Below, piece by piece: positions 17,425 to 26,541 of a stretch of DNA of 64,000 nt; the first letter of the stretch is position 1; every line of letters starts with the position of its first letter. The notes beneath the pieces were generated by a model, which saw only the letters and a program-made list of their open reading frames with translations, had not been told where the DNA came from and did no database searches. Origin of the DNA: Peteryoungia algae (GTDB taxonomy: Bacteria > Pseudomonadota > Alphaproteobacteria > Rhizobiales > Rhizobiaceae); assembly GCF_030369675.1 (NCBI RefSeq), contig NZ_CP128477.1, positions 2,618,001 to 2,682,000 of the forward strand, written 5' to 3'. The translations under genes were made by a program, and so were the position numbers.

Positions 17425-18591
17425 TCAGTACGCTGCCAAGTAAAGGGCAAGCGCATCGGCCTCCGTAACTGGAACCGGATTGTTCCCAAGAAGACGAGTT
17501 TGCAGCATAGCATCGCGCGCGAGCTGCGGGAGCATGTTCGAAGCTACGCCAGCATCGCGAAGGCGGCGCGGAGCACCTGAAGCATCCATCAGTTCGATTA
17601 GCCGCCGCACGAACGCCTCCGCCTTTGTCTCATAACTGGCATCCTTCGGAACATCCGCGCCGACAGCGTCTGCAAGCTGCGCATACAGAGGCGCCGCCGC
17701 CTTCATGTTGTACTCAAGCACGGGCTGCAGCATAAGCGCGTTCGAGAGCCCGTGTGGGATGTGATAGCGGCCGCCGAGTGGATAGGCGAGCGCGTGGACC
17801 GCAGCTACCGGCGCATTGGCGAAGGCCTGCCCGGCAAGCATCGCACCAACTAGCATGGCTTCGCGCGCGCCTCGGTTCGACCCGTCAATGCAGGCGGCAA
17901 CAAGATTGCCAGACAGCAGGCGGAGCGCTTCGCGGGCAGCGGCATCTGACAAGGGGTTCTTTCTCTGTCGGCTGGTATAAGCCTCAATCGCATGAACCAT
18001 AGCATCAATACCAGTCGCGGCAGTGTGGAGCGCCGGCAGACCGAGCGTGAGCTCGGCATCGAGCAGCACACGATCCGCGTAGAGCTGGTCAGCGACCACG
18101 CCCATCTTCGAATGATCGGGGCGGGTCAGGATTGTGATGTTGGTGACTTCCGACCCAGTGCCTGCAGTCGTCGGAACCTGCACCAAAGGAAGGCGAGAGC
18201 CCTTAACCTTTCCGATGCCGTAGAGGTCCGAAAGCGGCTGCTCGCTCACGAGCATCACAGCGGCGATTTTCGCGACGTCCATGGACGAGCCGCCACCAAT
18301 TCCGAGCACGATCTCCGCCTTCGCGTCCCGCCCCTTTGCCACACACTCGAGCAGCACTTGCTCTGGCGGATCGGCAACGACCGCATCATAAATCGTGAAG
18401 GCGAAGCCCGACGCAAGGAGGGACGCCTTTGCAGGCTCCAGCACGCCACCCTTGTGCAGGCCGCTATCCGTGACAATCAGCAGTCTGCGTGCTTGGAACC
18501 AGCTCCCCAGCAGCTTGCCTAGATTTGCGGCCTCGCCCCATCCGACATGAACTTGCCCAACTGTGGTGAAGGAAAACGGGGTAGAACTCAT
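17425..18591 (-). CDS. Iron-containing (group III) alcohol dehydrogenase
   Basis: This 388-residue enzyme would oxidise an alcohol or hydroxy acid, or reduce the aldehyde, with NAD(P). The nucleotide-binding GIGGGSSMDVAK and the PTTAGTGSEVT block are present. The metal ligands look complete: Asp and His in GIDAMVHAIEAY and two His in AVHALAYPLGGRYHIPHGLSNA. It lies 62 bases downstream of the TetR gene on the same strand and is probably co-transcribed with it, so it should fall under the palindromic operator at 19476. It may feed or drain the CoA-based pathway encoded divergently. The substrate cannot be read from sequence; lactaldehyde reductase, 4-hydroxybutyrate dehydrogenase and maleylacetate reductase relatives all share this fold. 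Confidence 0.9.
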   Translation of the reverse strand: MSSTPFSFTTVGQVHVGWGEAANLGKLLGSWFQARRLLIVTDSGLHKGGVLEPAKASLLASGFAFTIYDAVVADPPEQVLLECVAKGRDAKAEIVLGIGGGSSMDVAKIAAVMLVSEQPLSDLYGIGKVKGSRLPLVQVPTTAGTGSEVTNITILTRPDHSKMGVVADQLYADRVLLDAELTLGLPALHTAATGIDAMVHAIEAYTSRQRKNPLSDAAAREALRLLSGNLVAACIDGSNRGAREAMLVGAMLAGQAFANAPVAAVHALAYPLGGRYHIPHGLSNALMLQPVLEYNMKAAAPLYAQLADAVGADVPKDASYETKAEAFVRRLIELMDASGAPRRLRDAGVASNMLPQLARDAMLQTRLLGNNPVPVTEADALALYLAAY

Positions 18592-18653
18592 GAACTGTAT
18601 TCCTCGAGAACTGCCGGCTGCTGCCGCAGGGAAACCTCTACTAGGCGTCGGCG

Positions 18654-19370
18654 TCAGATCACACCTTCGACCTGGCGGGTCGCGAGCTCGCTCGCGAGCT
18701 TCTGCTTATCCAAAAGGGTCTCACCTGGACGAGGGCGATACCAGACAGCTGTCCAGTTCACCGCGCCCAGCATGCCTTTAACGGCTATGGATGCGTTTTC
18801 GGCACGAATGCTGTTATCCGCCTGACCGCGCTGGAAGACAGTCATAAATAAGCGCTCGAAGTCGCGGCGGATCGACATGATTTCGTCGAGTACCTGGCGC
18901 TGAGAGAGCGTGGTTGCGCCAAGTCGATGCATGTGCACGCCCTGCACCACAACAGCAAGATAGGCGATGTTCTGCAGCATGGTGATGGCGTGCGCTTCCA
19001 ACATCGCTCGTAGCGTCTCTCTGCCCGTTCCGCCCGTCTCCATCGCCGCACACACGGCCTCGTTAAGGCGGTGCATGCCCTCGCGGTGGACGTCGAAGAA
19101 GAGGTCGGTCTTTGACCTGTAGTAGTGATAAATACGGCCTTTGGTGGCACCCAGCCTGCGCGCAACGTCGTCGATGCTGGTGCCCTGGAAGCCCATCTCC
19201 ATGAAGCACTGCGCCGCGACGTCGAGAATATCGACATTGTTGTCGGCGCTTTCACCATCGACATTCTTGCGGCGTGCTCGGATCGGCCGCCTTGGTCGCC
19301 CGGCTTCGACAAGAGCTTCTTCATCGCTAAGTCCGCCCTTACCCCCCTCTTCGATCCGTGCGTTAGGCAT
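18654..19370 (-). CDS. TetR-family repressor of the CoA catabolic module
   Basis: This 238-residue regulator has an N-terminal Gly/Arg-rich tail, then a TetR helix-turn-helix (AAQCFMEMGFQGTSIDDVAR, then LGATKGRIYHYYRSKTDLFF) and an all-helical ligand domain. ATG 19370 is preferred because GGAGAAG lies 7 bases upstream; an in-frame start at 19457 lacks this. It is divergent from the MaoC gene, and the palindrome between them (19476-19495) is repeated almost exactly at 28603, between the enoyl-CoA hydratase-family and ligase genes. The family often senses acyl-CoAs or fatty acids. That this protein binds these palindromes, and that its inducer is a pathway CoA thioester, is inference from the layout. 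Confidence 0.9.
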   Translation of the reverse strand: MPNARIEEGGKGGLSDEEALVEAGRPRRPIRARRKNVDGESADNNVDILDVAAQCFMEMGFQGTSIDDVARRLGATKGRIYHYYRSKTDLFFDVHREGMHRLNEAVCAAMETGGTGRETLRAMLEAHAITMLQNIAYLAVVVQGVHMHRLGATTLSQRQVLDEIMSIRRDFERLFMTVFQRGQADNSIRAENASIAVKGMLGAVNWTAVWYRPRPGETLLDKQKLASELATRQVEGVI

Positions 19371-19475
19371 CAAACTTCTCCAATGTTCACTCCGCCTGCA
19401 TATCAGCGGATTTGGGCCGGCTGTGCAATCGCGTCGGCCTGACTTCCCGAGCGACACGCTAGACGTCCGCCTTTA

Positions 19476-19495
19476 AACATACTACGGAGTATGTT
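19476..19495. promoter_or_regulatory. Palindromic operator 1, AACATACT-ACGG-AGTATGTT
   Basis: This perfect inverted repeat has 8-base arms and a 4-base spacer. It lies 106 bases upstream of the TetR start and 48 bases upstream of the MaoC start. The core ACATACT-N4-AGTATGT recurs at 28603-28620. The length and symmetry are typical of a TetR-dimer operator, and binding by the adjacent repressor is inferred. Confidence 0.8.
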
Positions 19496-19542
19496 GCAAT
19501 CACTGACTGCCTAGCGAAATGTTCAAGGAGGGAAAAAACTGG

Positions 19543-19989
19543 ATGAATGCACCAACGAGCAACGACGCATCATTGATCTCGGACTGGATCACGGTGGATC
19601 AGCCATTCGTGAACCGCTTTGCCGATGCAGTCCTGGATCACCAATTCATTCATGTTGACCCGGAACGCGCCAAGTCCGAGGGGCCGTATGACGGCACGAT
19701 TGCACACGGCTTCCTTTCGCTGTCGCTGCTAACCCATTTCACCCACAGCGCGATGACGCCGCCCCCGACCGGCGTGGTCGAGGTCAATTATGGCTTCGAC
19801 AAGATCCGCTTTCTCGCGCCCGTGCCGGTCGGGTCGCGTCTGCGTGGCAAGTTCACGCTCATCGCTGCTGAGGCCAAGGGCGATGGCACACTGCGGCGGT
19901 TTGCCGTTGAAGTCGAAATTGAAGGAAACAGGAAGCCAGCCGTTGCTGCGGAGTGGCTGGTGCTGGTTTTGCAAGGAGAGAACCGATGA
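19543..19989 (+). CDS. MaoC-like (hot-dog) enoyl-CoA hydratase
   Basis: This 148-residue single hot-dog protein probably hydrates an enoyl-CoA to the 3-hydroxyacyl-CoA, or the reverse. The hydratase-2 style motif is visible: FADAVLDHQFIHVDPERA, followed by GTIAHGFLSLSLL, with the Asp/His pair expected for catalysis. The start at 19543 is chosen because AAGGAGGG (19525-19532) lies 10 bases before it; the ATG at 19519 has no ribosome site. It is the first gene of a four-gene plus-strand operon and overlaps the dehydrogenase start by four bases (ATGA). Operator 1 lies just upstream. Confidence 0.88.
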   Translation: MNAPTSNDASLISDWITVDQPFVNRFADAVLDHQFIHVDPERAKSEGPYDGTIAHGFLSLSLLTHFTHSAMTPPPTGVVEVNYGFDKIRFLAPVPVGSRLRGKFTLIAAEAKGDGTLRRFAVEVEIEGNRKPAVAAEWLVLVLQGENR

Positions 19990-20900
19990 CAATCAGCTTC
20001 AAGGATCAGGTTGCAATCGTCACAGGAGCTGGCGGTGGGCTCGGGCGCTCGCACGCGCTGATGCTGGCCGCGCACGGCGCGGCGGTGGTCATCAACGATT
20101 TCGGGGGCGCGCGTGACGGCTCCGGTGGATCGACCGCAGCCGCAACGGCGGTCGTGCGCGAGATCACCAGCGCGGGCGGCCGTGCGATTGCCGACGGTGG
20201 AAACGTGACATCCGAGGCCGACATGCAGGCGATGGTCGACCGTACGCTGGAGGAATTTGGCCGGATTGACGTCCTGATCAATAATGCGGGCATCCTGCGC
20301 GACAAGACCTTCGCCAAAGTCACGATGGAAGATTTCCGCGCGGTGGTAGATGTCCACCTGATGGGCACCACAATCGCCTCAAAGGCGGTCTGGGGCGTGA
20401 TGCGCGAGCAGAACTATGGTCGCATTCTCGTCACGTCATCGACGTCGGGTACCTACGGCAACTTCGGGCAAGCCAACTATGGGGCGGCGAAGATGGCGCT
20501 GCTTGGTCTGATGAACACGCTGCACCTGGAAGGCTCGAAATACGGGATCCACGTGAACGCGATCGTGCCCACCGCCGCCACTCGCATGACCGGAGATATG
20601 ATGACCGATGAAATGCTCCAGATACTGGCGCCGGAGCTGGTGTCGCCAGCGGCGATATGGCTCGTGAGCCGCGACGCGCCGTCTCGAACCGCGCTGCTTG
20701 CGGGTGCTGGGACCGTTGCCCGCCTTGCCATTGTCGAGAGTGAAGGCGTTTGCTTCGCCGGCAAATCGCTGAGCCCGGATGATATCGCGGCCAACTTCGA
20801 CCGTATCGCTGACATCTCCGCATTGATCGAACCGACGGAGGGCCTGCGCCACGTCGACCGCATTATCGAGAACGCACGAAGAGCTAACGGTAAGGCCTGA
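19986..20900 (+). CDS. SDR 3-hydroxyacyl-CoA dehydrogenase (HSD17B4-like)
   Basis: This 304-residue short-chain dehydrogenase has cofactor motif TGAGGGLG (about residues 14-21), NNAG, and catalytic Ser with YGAAK. The long insertions and the segments VVINDFGG and NAIVPTAATRMT match the dehydrogenase unit of peroxisomal multifunctional enzyme 2 and bacterial counterparts that oxidise 3-hydroxyacyl-CoA. It starts inside the stop of the MaoC gene, so the two are translationally coupled. Hydratase plus dehydrogenase is the same enzyme pair that is fused in the eukaryotic protein, which supports sequential steps on one substrate. Confidence 0.9.
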   Translation: MTISFKDQVAIVTGAGGGLGRSHALMLAAHGAAVVINDFGGARDGSGGSTAAATAVVREITSAGGRAIADGGNVTSEADMQAMVDRTLEEFGRIDVLINNAGILRDKTFAKVTMEDFRAVVDVHLMGTTIASKAVWGVMREQNYGRILVTSSTSGTYGNFGQANYGAAKMALLGLMNTLHLEGSKYGIHVNAIVPTAATRMTGDMMTDEMLQILAPELVSPAAIWLVSRDAPSRTALLAGAGTVARLAIVESEGVCFAGKSLSPDDIAANFDRIADISALIEPTEGLRHVDRIIENARRANGKA

Positions 20901-20903
20901 TCC

Positions 20904-21359
20904 ATGAGTGAACGCTTGTCTGCCCTGCCTCGTCGCGCCTTTCCCTGGTCCCAGGAAGCGGTTCTGCAATGGGAAGATTCCGACATCTACGGCCACCTCA
21001 ACAACGTGGCCTACCTGAAATACTTCGATACGGCGCTTAACATGGCGCTGATCGACCACGGCGCTCTGGACCCGTCGCGGTGCGCGACCGATCCGATCGG
21101 CCTCGTCGTCAAGAATGGCGCAGAATTCTTTAGCGAGATCACGTTTCCGACCCGTCTTTGGGTCGGCGCTCGTGTCGAGAAGGTGGGCCGGACAAGCCTC
21201 ACCTGGGGTTTCGGGCTTTTCGCCGCCGATCAAGACCTTTGCGCCGCGCGCGGTACTTATGTGCACGTTTATGTTGACCGGCAGACGCGCCGGCCGATCG
21301 AACTGACCGACAAGCTTCTTGCCTGCGCCAACGCGCTGGCGGCGCCTGGCGACAACTGA
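20904..21359 (+). CDS. Acyl-CoA thioesterase, 4HBT hot-dog family
   Basis: This 151-residue hot-dog protein has the 4-hydroxybenzoyl-CoA thioesterase-like block [20 protein letters not shown], in which the Asp and the GHLNN segment form the active site. It begins 3 bases after the dehydrogenase stop and ends 16 bases before the thiolase start, so it is part of the same operon. A thioesterase in a beta-oxidation-like operon may release a dead-end CoA ester or free scarce CoA. The exact substrate is unknown. Confidence 0.88.
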   Translation: MSERLSALPRRAFPWSQEAVLQWEDSDIYGHLNNVAYLKYFDTALNMALIDHGALDPSRCATDPIGLVVKNGAEFFSEITFPTRLWVGARVEKVGRTSLTWGFGLFAADQDLCAARGTYVHVYVDRQTRRPIELTDKLLACANALAAPGDN

Positions 21360-21375
21360 TTTCTGGAGCAACGAA

Positions 21376-22578
21376 ATGAAAGAAGCCGTCATCATTTCCA
21401 CAGCGCGCACGCCGATCGGCAAGGCCTATCGCGGTGCCTTCAACGCCACCACAGCGCCTCGCCTGATTGGACATGCGATCGAACATGCGCTCAAACGCGC
21501 TGGTGTCGATCCAGAAGAGGTCGAGGACGTCGTCGTCGGTGCTGCCTTGCAGCAGGGCACGACGCATATGAACATCGCTCGCACAGGACTTCTCCGCGCC
21601 GGCCTGCCGGTCGGGGTGCCCGGCCAGAGCGTCGATCGACAATGTGCGTCCGGCTTGATGGCGATCGCGATCGCCGCCAAACAAATCATCGTCGACGACA
21701 TGAAAGTCACGATCGGGGGGGGCGTCGAGCAAATCTCGCTTGTTCAGAACGCGCAGATGAACGTAACACTTTGGCGCGATCCATGGATCGATGCCCGACT
21801 GCCGCAGACATACATGTCGATGCTGGAGACAGCAGAGATCGTTGCCGATCGCTATGGCGTCAGCCGCGAGGCGCAGGACGAGTATGCGCTGCAATCGCAG
21901 GCACGCACAGCAGCAGCGCAGGTGGCAGGGCGTTTCGACGCCGAAATTGTGCCGCTCACCACGGTGATGCATGTCACCGACAAGGAGACGGGCGCCGTAT
22001 CGACGAAAGACGTCACGATCACCAAGGATGAGAGCAACCGCCCCGAGACGACGCTCGCAAGTCTCAGCAGCCTCAAGCCCGTCTTCCGCGACGGCCAGCG
22101 AGTGGCGGAAGGCCGCTTCATTACTGCGGGCAATGCCTCGCAGCTGTCAGATGGTGCGTCCGCCTCGGTTCTGATGGAGCGCAGCGAGGCCGAACGGCGC
22201 GGTCTTTCCCCACTCGGTATCTATCGTGGGATCGCCGTTGCAGGCGTCGGCCCAGAGGAGATGGGGATCGGGCCAGTTCCAGCGGTGCGCAAGCTCCTTG
22301 CACAGCGTGGTCTCGAGGTCAAAGACATCGGTCTTTGGGAGCTTAACGAGGCCTTCGCGGCGCAGGTGATCCCTTCGCGCGACCAGCTCGGCATTCCGAA
22401 TGAGTTGCTGAACGTTGACGGCGGAGCGATCTCCGTCGGCCATCCCTACGGCATGTCGGGTGCACGGATGGTTGGCCACGCCCTCATCGAGGGCAAGCGC
22501 CGCGGCGCACGTTACGTCGTCGTCACCATGTGCGTCGGGGGTGGTATGGGCGCTGCCGGCCTCTTCGAGGTTCTCTGA
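21376..22578 (+). CDS. Acetyl-CoA acyltransferase (thiolase)
   Basis: This 400-residue thiolase would cleave the 3-ketoacyl-CoA made by the SDR. Its catalytic residues are complete: nucleophile Cys90 in QCASG, His356 in [10 protein letters not shown] and Cys386 in MCVGGGMG. The start at ATG 21376 ([15 protein letters not shown]) is the standard thiolase N-terminus; an earlier in-frame ATG at 21319 lies inside the preceding gene. It is the last gene of the plus-strand operon and is followed by a strong hairpin at 22591-22634. It resembles degradative acetyl-CoA acetyltransferases more than long-chain FadA, which points to a short or unusual acyl chain. Confidence 0.93.
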   Translation: MKEAVIISTARTPIGKAYRGAFNATTAPRLIGHAIEHALKRAGVDPEEVEDVVVGAALQQGTTHMNIARTGLLRAGLPVGVPGQSVDRQCASGLMAIAIAAKQIIVDDMKVTIGGGVEQISLVQNAQMNVTLWRDPWIDARLPQTYMSMLETAEIVADRYGVSREAQDEYALQSQARTAAAQVAGRFDAEIVPLTTVMHVTDKETGAVSTKDVTITKDESNRPETTLASLSSLKPVFRDGQRVAEGRFITAGNASQLSDGASASVLMERSEAERRGLSPLGIYRGIAVAGVGPEEMGIGPVPAVRKLLAQRGLEVKDIGLWELNEAFAAQVIPSRDQLGIPNELLNVDGGAISVGHPYGMSGARMVGHALIEGKRRGARYVVVTMCVGGGMGAAGLFEVL

Positions 22579-22590
22579 CCCAAACTGCCG

Positions 22591-22634
22591 GAAGCTGAAA
22601 GGCCGGTGGAGCGATCCATCGGCCTTTCAGCTTC
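22591..22634. terminator. Bidirectional hairpin terminator
   Basis: A perfect 15-base inverted repeat (GAAGCTGAAAGGCCG and its complement, 14-base loop) sits between the convergent thiolase and thioesterase genes, which end at 22578 and 22648. No long T-run follows on either side, but the stem is long and the position ideal for stopping both transcripts. Confidence 0.75.
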
Positions 22635-22647
22635 GCCAGAGGTGGAA

Positions 22648-23136
22648 TTACTTTGCCAGGCCAATGCGCCGTTCGATGTGCGGCAAGGGCAAGAGAGACG
22701 CGCCAAACCTTGTCACCTGTTCAAGACGGATACTGGTCTCATCGAGAAAAGCGGCAGCCTTGGGCTCGCCTGAAGCGCGCGTGACGTGCAACAGCACCTG
22801 CTCGTTCCAAGCCAACTGATTGCCGGCACTGTCATGCATTTCGAGATAAAGATGCATGCGCTTTGTATCCGCCGCCAGGACATGCAGGGTCAGTTCGAGG
22901 GCTTCCCCTTGATGACATTCGCGCTGGTAACCAATGCGCATGTCGAGCGTGTAAAGTGTGGCCGCCGTTGCAGCCCGGTAGTGCTCGTCGAGGCCGATCG
23001 CGTCCATGAAGGCGGTCACTGTCTGCGAAAACGCAATCGCATAGGCGAAATCGGCCATGTGGCCGTTATAGTCCACCCACTGCGGATGGACACTGTCGGC
23101 CCGGGAAAAGGTTGCAGTTGCACGACGATTGCTCAT
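22648..23136 (-). CDS. Thioesterase of the betainyl-CoA thioesterase-like hot-dog group
   Basis: This 162-residue hot-dog protein begins MSNRRATATFSRADSVHPQW, followed by VDYNGHMADFAYAIAFSQ. The WVDYNGHM block is typical of the thioesterases found with carnitine dehydrogenase and betainyl-CoA degradation. It is the last gene of the minus-strand operon and overlaps the permease stop by four bases (ATGA). A second, unlike thioesterase sits in the opposing operon. The likeness raises the possibility that the module handles a small, polar or quaternary-amine acid, but this is only a hint. Confidence 0.85.
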   Translation of the reverse strand: MSNRRATATFSRADSVHPQWVDYNGHMADFAYAIAFSQTVTAFMDAIGLDEHYRAATAATLYTLDMRIGYQRECHQGEALELTLHVLAADTKRMHLYLEMHDSAGNQLAWNEQVLLHVTRASGEPKAAAFLDETSIRLEQVTRFGASLLPLPHIERRIGLAK

Positions 23137-24101
23137 TTCTTACGGCGCTCCATCAGATGCAGGATTTCGCCGACGACGCCGCGGCGGAAGAGGAGCACGC
23201 ACACCATGAAGGTTCCGCCCAACACCATCGTCACCGGCATGCCGGACGTGGCGAGGAAGTTCTGCATGCCGACGAGAATGCCCGATCCGACAACCGGACC
23301 TGCCATCGTGCCGATGCCGCCGAGCAGTGCCATCAGGATGACCTCACCCGACATCTGCCAGGCAACGTCGGCAAGCGTCGCAAACTGGAATAGTAACGCC
23401 TTCAGCGCGCCTGCCAGACCCGTCAGTGCGGCCGACATGATGAACGCGGCAAGTTTGTAGAGTTGAACCGAATAGCCAAGCGAAATGCTTCGTGCCTCGT
23501 TTTGCCGGATGGCACTGAGAATCTGGCCAAACGGGGAGTGGACGATGCGCCAGATCAGCGCCAGGCTCAGCACGGTGACCCCCGCGATGACGTAGTAGAG
23601 GTTCATGGTATCGTCGAGGTTTACGACGCCGAACAGATAGCCGCGCGAGAAGCCCTGAATGCCGTCCTCGCCATTGGTGAAAGGCGCCTGCAAGCAGAAG
23701 AAATAGAACATCTGCGACATGGCCAGAGTGATCATGGCAAAGTAGATGCCCTGACGCCGGATGGCGACAGCGCCGATGATGACGCCGAGCACGGCTGCCG
23801 AAGCGACGCCCGCGAGGATTGCAAGTTCCGGCGTCACTTGCCAGACCTTCATCGCATGCGCCGTTACATAGGCACTTCCCCCGAAAAAAGCGGCGTGGCC
23901 AAAGGATAGCAGACCGGTGTAGCCGAGCAGCAGGTTGAATGCTGCGGCAAAAAGAACGAAGCAAAGTAGCTTCATCAGGAAGACCGAGTAGAGGAAGGTT
24001 GGCAGAACCGCCAGTGCAACAAGCAGAAGCGTAAAAGTGATCGCAGGTACTGCGCTTCGCCGAGTTGGTATAATGACGGTGTCAATCTGGGTCGCCGACA
24101 T
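23133..24101 (-). CDS. Liv-type ABC importer permease (LivM-like)
   Basis: This 322-residue inner-membrane protein has about nine to ten hydrophobic helices and the BPD_transp_2 landmarks GYTGLLSFGHAAFFGG and SAIRQNEARSISLGY. It would pair with the LivH-like permease in a hydrophobic amino-acid/acid transporter of the HAAT family. ATG 24101 (MSATQ) is chosen because it lies 2 bases past the LivH stop, while an upstream in-frame start would sit inside livH. Given its position between CoA-pathway genes, it probably imports that pathway's substrate rather than branched-chain amino acids. Confidence 0.92.
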   Translation of the reverse strand: MSATQIDTVIIPTRRSAVPAITFTLLLVALAVLPTFLYSVFLMKLLCFVLFAAAFNLLLGYTGLLSFGHAAFFGGSAYVTAHAMKVWQVTPELAILAGVASAAVLGVIIGAVAIRRQGIYFAMITLAMSQMFYFFCLQAPFTNGEDGIQGFSRGYLFGVVNLDDTMNLYYVIAGVTVLSLALIWRIVHSPFGQILSAIRQNEARSISLGYSVQLYKLAAFIMSAALTGLAGALKALLFQFATLADVAWQMSGEVILMALLGGIGTMAGPVVGSGILVGMQNFLATSGMPVTMVLGGTFMVCVLLFRRGVVGEILHLMERRKK

Positions 24102-24102
24102 G

Positions 24103-24990
24103 TCAGCTCTCCTTTCCGAAAAGACCGGCCGGGCGCAGCAGGAGTACGACCGCCATGATGACGAAAACGACGATGTTGGCGGCCTCGGGATAGAATACCT
24201 TCGACAGGCCCTCAATTATGCCAAGCATGTAGCCCGTTAGGATCGCGCCTAGGATTGAACCCATGCCGCCAATCACGACCACCGCGAAGACGATGATGAT
24301 AAGGTTCGAACCCATGAGCGGACTCACCTGGAACAGCGGCGCAGCAAGGACGCCAGCAACCCCCGCCAGGGCGCAGCCGAAGCCGTAGGTAAGCGTCAAC
24401 AGCAACGGCACATTGACGCCGAATGCCTGAACAAGCGTGGCGTTCTCCGTGGCGGCGCGCAGATACGCGCCGATCTTAGTCTTCTCGATGATCGCCCAAG
24501 TGCCGAAGCACACGACCAGCGAGGCGGCGACGACCCAGGCTCGGTAGTTTGGCAGTACCATGAAACCAAGGTTGGTCGCGCCTCGAAGAGCCTCTGGTGC
24601 AGCGAAAGGCTGTCCCGAAGTGCCGAAATAATGGCGGAAACCGCCTTCGAGAAGGAGCGCAAGCCCGAACGTGAAGAGAAGGCCGTAAAGGTGGTCAAGG
24701 CCATAGAGCGCCCGCAGCATTGTGCGCTCGATGGCCATGCCAACCGCAGCGACGATGAGCGGCGCGAGGAAAAGCGCACCCCAGTAGCCGATGCCGCCAT
24801 AGGTGAGCAGCATCCAGGCTACGAACGCACCCAGCATATAGAAGGCGCCATGGGCAAAATTGACAATGCGCAGCAGACCGAAAATGACGGCGAGACCGAG
24901 CGACAGAAGCGCATAGAATGAGCCATTGATCAGCCCGATCAAGAGTTGTCCGGAAAGGACGGGCAGCGCCACTCCGAAGATAGTCGTCAT
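24103..24990 (-). CDS. Liv-type ABC importer permease (LivH-like)
   Basis: This 295-residue permease has about eight membrane helices and the family signatures GLINGSFYALLSLGLAVIFG, RIVNFAHGAFYMLGA and IERTMLRALYGLDHL. It lies 4 bases downstream of the LivF-like ATPase gene and directly upstream of the LivM-like gene, in the usual order of these operons. With the two ATPases and the binding protein it completes a five-part importer. Confidence 0.93.
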   Translation of the reverse strand: MTTIFGVALPVLSGQLLIGLINGSFYALLSLGLAVIFGLLRIVNFAHGAFYMLGAFVAWMLLTYGGIGYWGALFLAPLIVAAVGMAIERTMLRALYGLDHLYGLLFTFGLALLLEGGFRHYFGTSGQPFAAPEALRGATNLGFMVLPNYRAWVVAASLVVCFGTWAIIEKTKIGAYLRAATENATLVQAFGVNVPLLLTLTYGFGCALAGVAGVLAAPLFQVSPLMGSNLIIIVFAVVVIGGMGSILGAILTGYMLGIIEGLSKVFYPEAANIVVFVIMAVVLLLRPAGLFGKES

Positions 24991-24994
24991 GGCG

Positions 24995-25747
24995 TCACAC
25001 CCCTAAGACTGAATTGAGCGTCTCGGTACGGGACGTCAGTTCCGAGACAGAGAAATTGTCGATCACCTGCCCGTGGTCCATCACGTAGAAATGGTCGGCG
25101 ATGCGAGAGGCGAAGCGGAAGTTCTGTTCAACGAGAAGTACGCTGACCCCATGCGACTTGAGCACCTTCAGCACTTCGCCGATACGCTCGACGATCACCG
25201 GGGCCAGTCCCTCGGTCGGCTCGTCGAGCAGGATCAGCCGTACACCGGTGCGCAGGATGCGTGCGATCGCCAACATCTGCTGTTCACCGCCAGACAGCTT
25301 CGTGCCCGGGCTCATGCGCCGTTCAAGCAGGTTCGGGAAGATCTCGTAGATCGTCTCGATGCTCATTCCGCCCTTTGCTACCACCGGCGGCAGAGTGAGG
25401 TTTTCGTTGACCGTGAGGCTGGCGAAGATGCCACGTTCCTCCGGCACGAAGCCAATGCCCCTATGGGCGATCTTGTGGAGCGGTACGCGCATGATCGAGT
25501 TCTGCTCAAACTCGACAATGCCCTTGCGCTTGCGGATGATGCCCATGATGGCGCGAAGCGTGGTGGTTTTACCCACGCCGTTACGGCCAAGAAGGGTCAC
25601 GGTCTCACCGGGATAGACGTCGAGATCGACACCATGAAGCGCATGGCTTTCTCCGTACCAGGCCTCAAGATCGCGCACCTTGAGCTGTGGCGAAGTGGAG
25701 TTTCGCGCGGGCCGGACCGACACAGTCGGCGTTTCAGTGGCTGTCAT
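24995..25747 (-). CDS. Liv-type ABC importer ATPase (LivF-like)
   Basis: This 250-residue ATPase has Walker A GRNGVGKTTT, a Q-loop region ending GIGFVPEERGIF, signature LSGGEQQMLAIAR and Walker B LILLDEP followed by TEGLAP, which is diagnostic for LivF. ATG 25747 (MTATE) is chosen; it overlaps the end of the LivG-like gene by 14 bases. A longer in-frame start at 25852 would lie deep inside that gene. Confidence 0.93.
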   Translation of the reverse strand: MTATETPTVSVRPARNSTSPQLKVRDLEAWYGESHALHGVDLDVYPGETVTLLGRNGVGKTTTLRAIMGIIRKRKGIVEFEQNSIMRVPLHKIAHRGIGFVPEERGIFASLTVNENLTLPPVVAKGGMSIETIYEIFPNLLERRMSPGTKLSGGEQQMLAIARILRTGVRLILLDEPTEGLAPVIVERIGEVLKVLKSHGVSVLLVEQNFRFASRIADHFYVMDHGQVIDNFSVSELTSRTETLNSVLGV

Positions 25748-26531
25748 TTTCGGATCCCATGTAAGCTTCGCGCACGCGCGGATCGGCGCTGACGGTCGCA
25801 TAGTCGCCACGCGCGAGCACCTCCCCTCGCTGCAGCACGGTGATCTCATCACCGATGTCGCCGACCACCTTGAGATTGTGCTCGACCATCAGCAAGGCGC
25901 AGTCGCACGAAACGGCTTTGATCAAGTTCGCCATTTGCTCCACGTCCTCTTGCCCCATGCCGGCCAGCGGTTCGTCGAGGAGGAGGACACGCGGCTGGAG
26001 CGCCAGCGTCGTCGCGATTTCCAGAGCGCGCTTGCGCCCATAGGATAGATTGTTGGCGTTCAGATGCGCCATGTCGGCGAGGCCGACGCGGTCAAGAAGC
26101 TCCAGAGCCTGTCGGTTGAGGCAGTCGAGGCTGGAGAGCGAACGCCAGAACTGTCGCGAAAGATGGTTGGGACGCTGCATGGCAACACGAACGTTATCCA
26201 GTAGCGTCATGTCGCCGAAGGTGGCCGAGATCTGGAACGACCGAACCATCCCCATGCGAGCGACGCTCGCCGGATCCATTGCCGTAATGTCGGCCCCGTC
26301 GAACAGGATATGACCGGCAGTAGGCCTGTGGAATTTCGTCAGCAGGTTGAACACGGTGCTCTTGCCGGCGCCGTTGGGGCCGATCAGCGCATGGATCCGG
26401 CCGTGAAAGACGTCAATGTCGACATTGCTAACGGCGAGAAAGGCCCCAAAACTCTTGGTCAGCCCCCGTGCCGAAAGAACGGCACGTGGGTCACCGCCAT
26501 CGGCAGGGGCCGCAGCAGGTTGGGTGGTCAT
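25734..26531 (-). CDS. Liv-type ABC importer ATPase (LivG-like)
   Basis: This 265-residue ATPase has Walker A GPNGAGKST, the LivG-type insertion around GMVRSFQISATF, signature LSYGRKRALEIA and Walker B VLLLDEP followed by LAGMG. The start at 26531 (MTTQPAAAP) lies 10 bases after the binding-protein stop. The signature LSYG instead of LSGG is common in LivG. It pairs with the LivF-like subunit to power uptake. Confidence 0.93.
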   Translation of the reverse strand: MTTQPAAAPADGGDPRAVLSARGLTKSFGAFLAVSNVDIDVFHGRIHALIGPNGAGKSTVFNLLTKFHRPTAGHILFDGADITAMDPASVARMGMVRSFQISATFGDMTLLDNVRVAMQRPNHLSRQFWRSLSSLDCLNRQALELLDRVGLADMAHLNANNLSYGRKRALEIATTLALQPRVLLLDEPLAGMGQEDVEQMANLIKAVSCDCALLMVEHNLKVVGDIGDEITVLQRGEVLARGDYATVSADPRVREAYMGSENDSH

Positions 26532-26541
26532 GATTGCGGCA

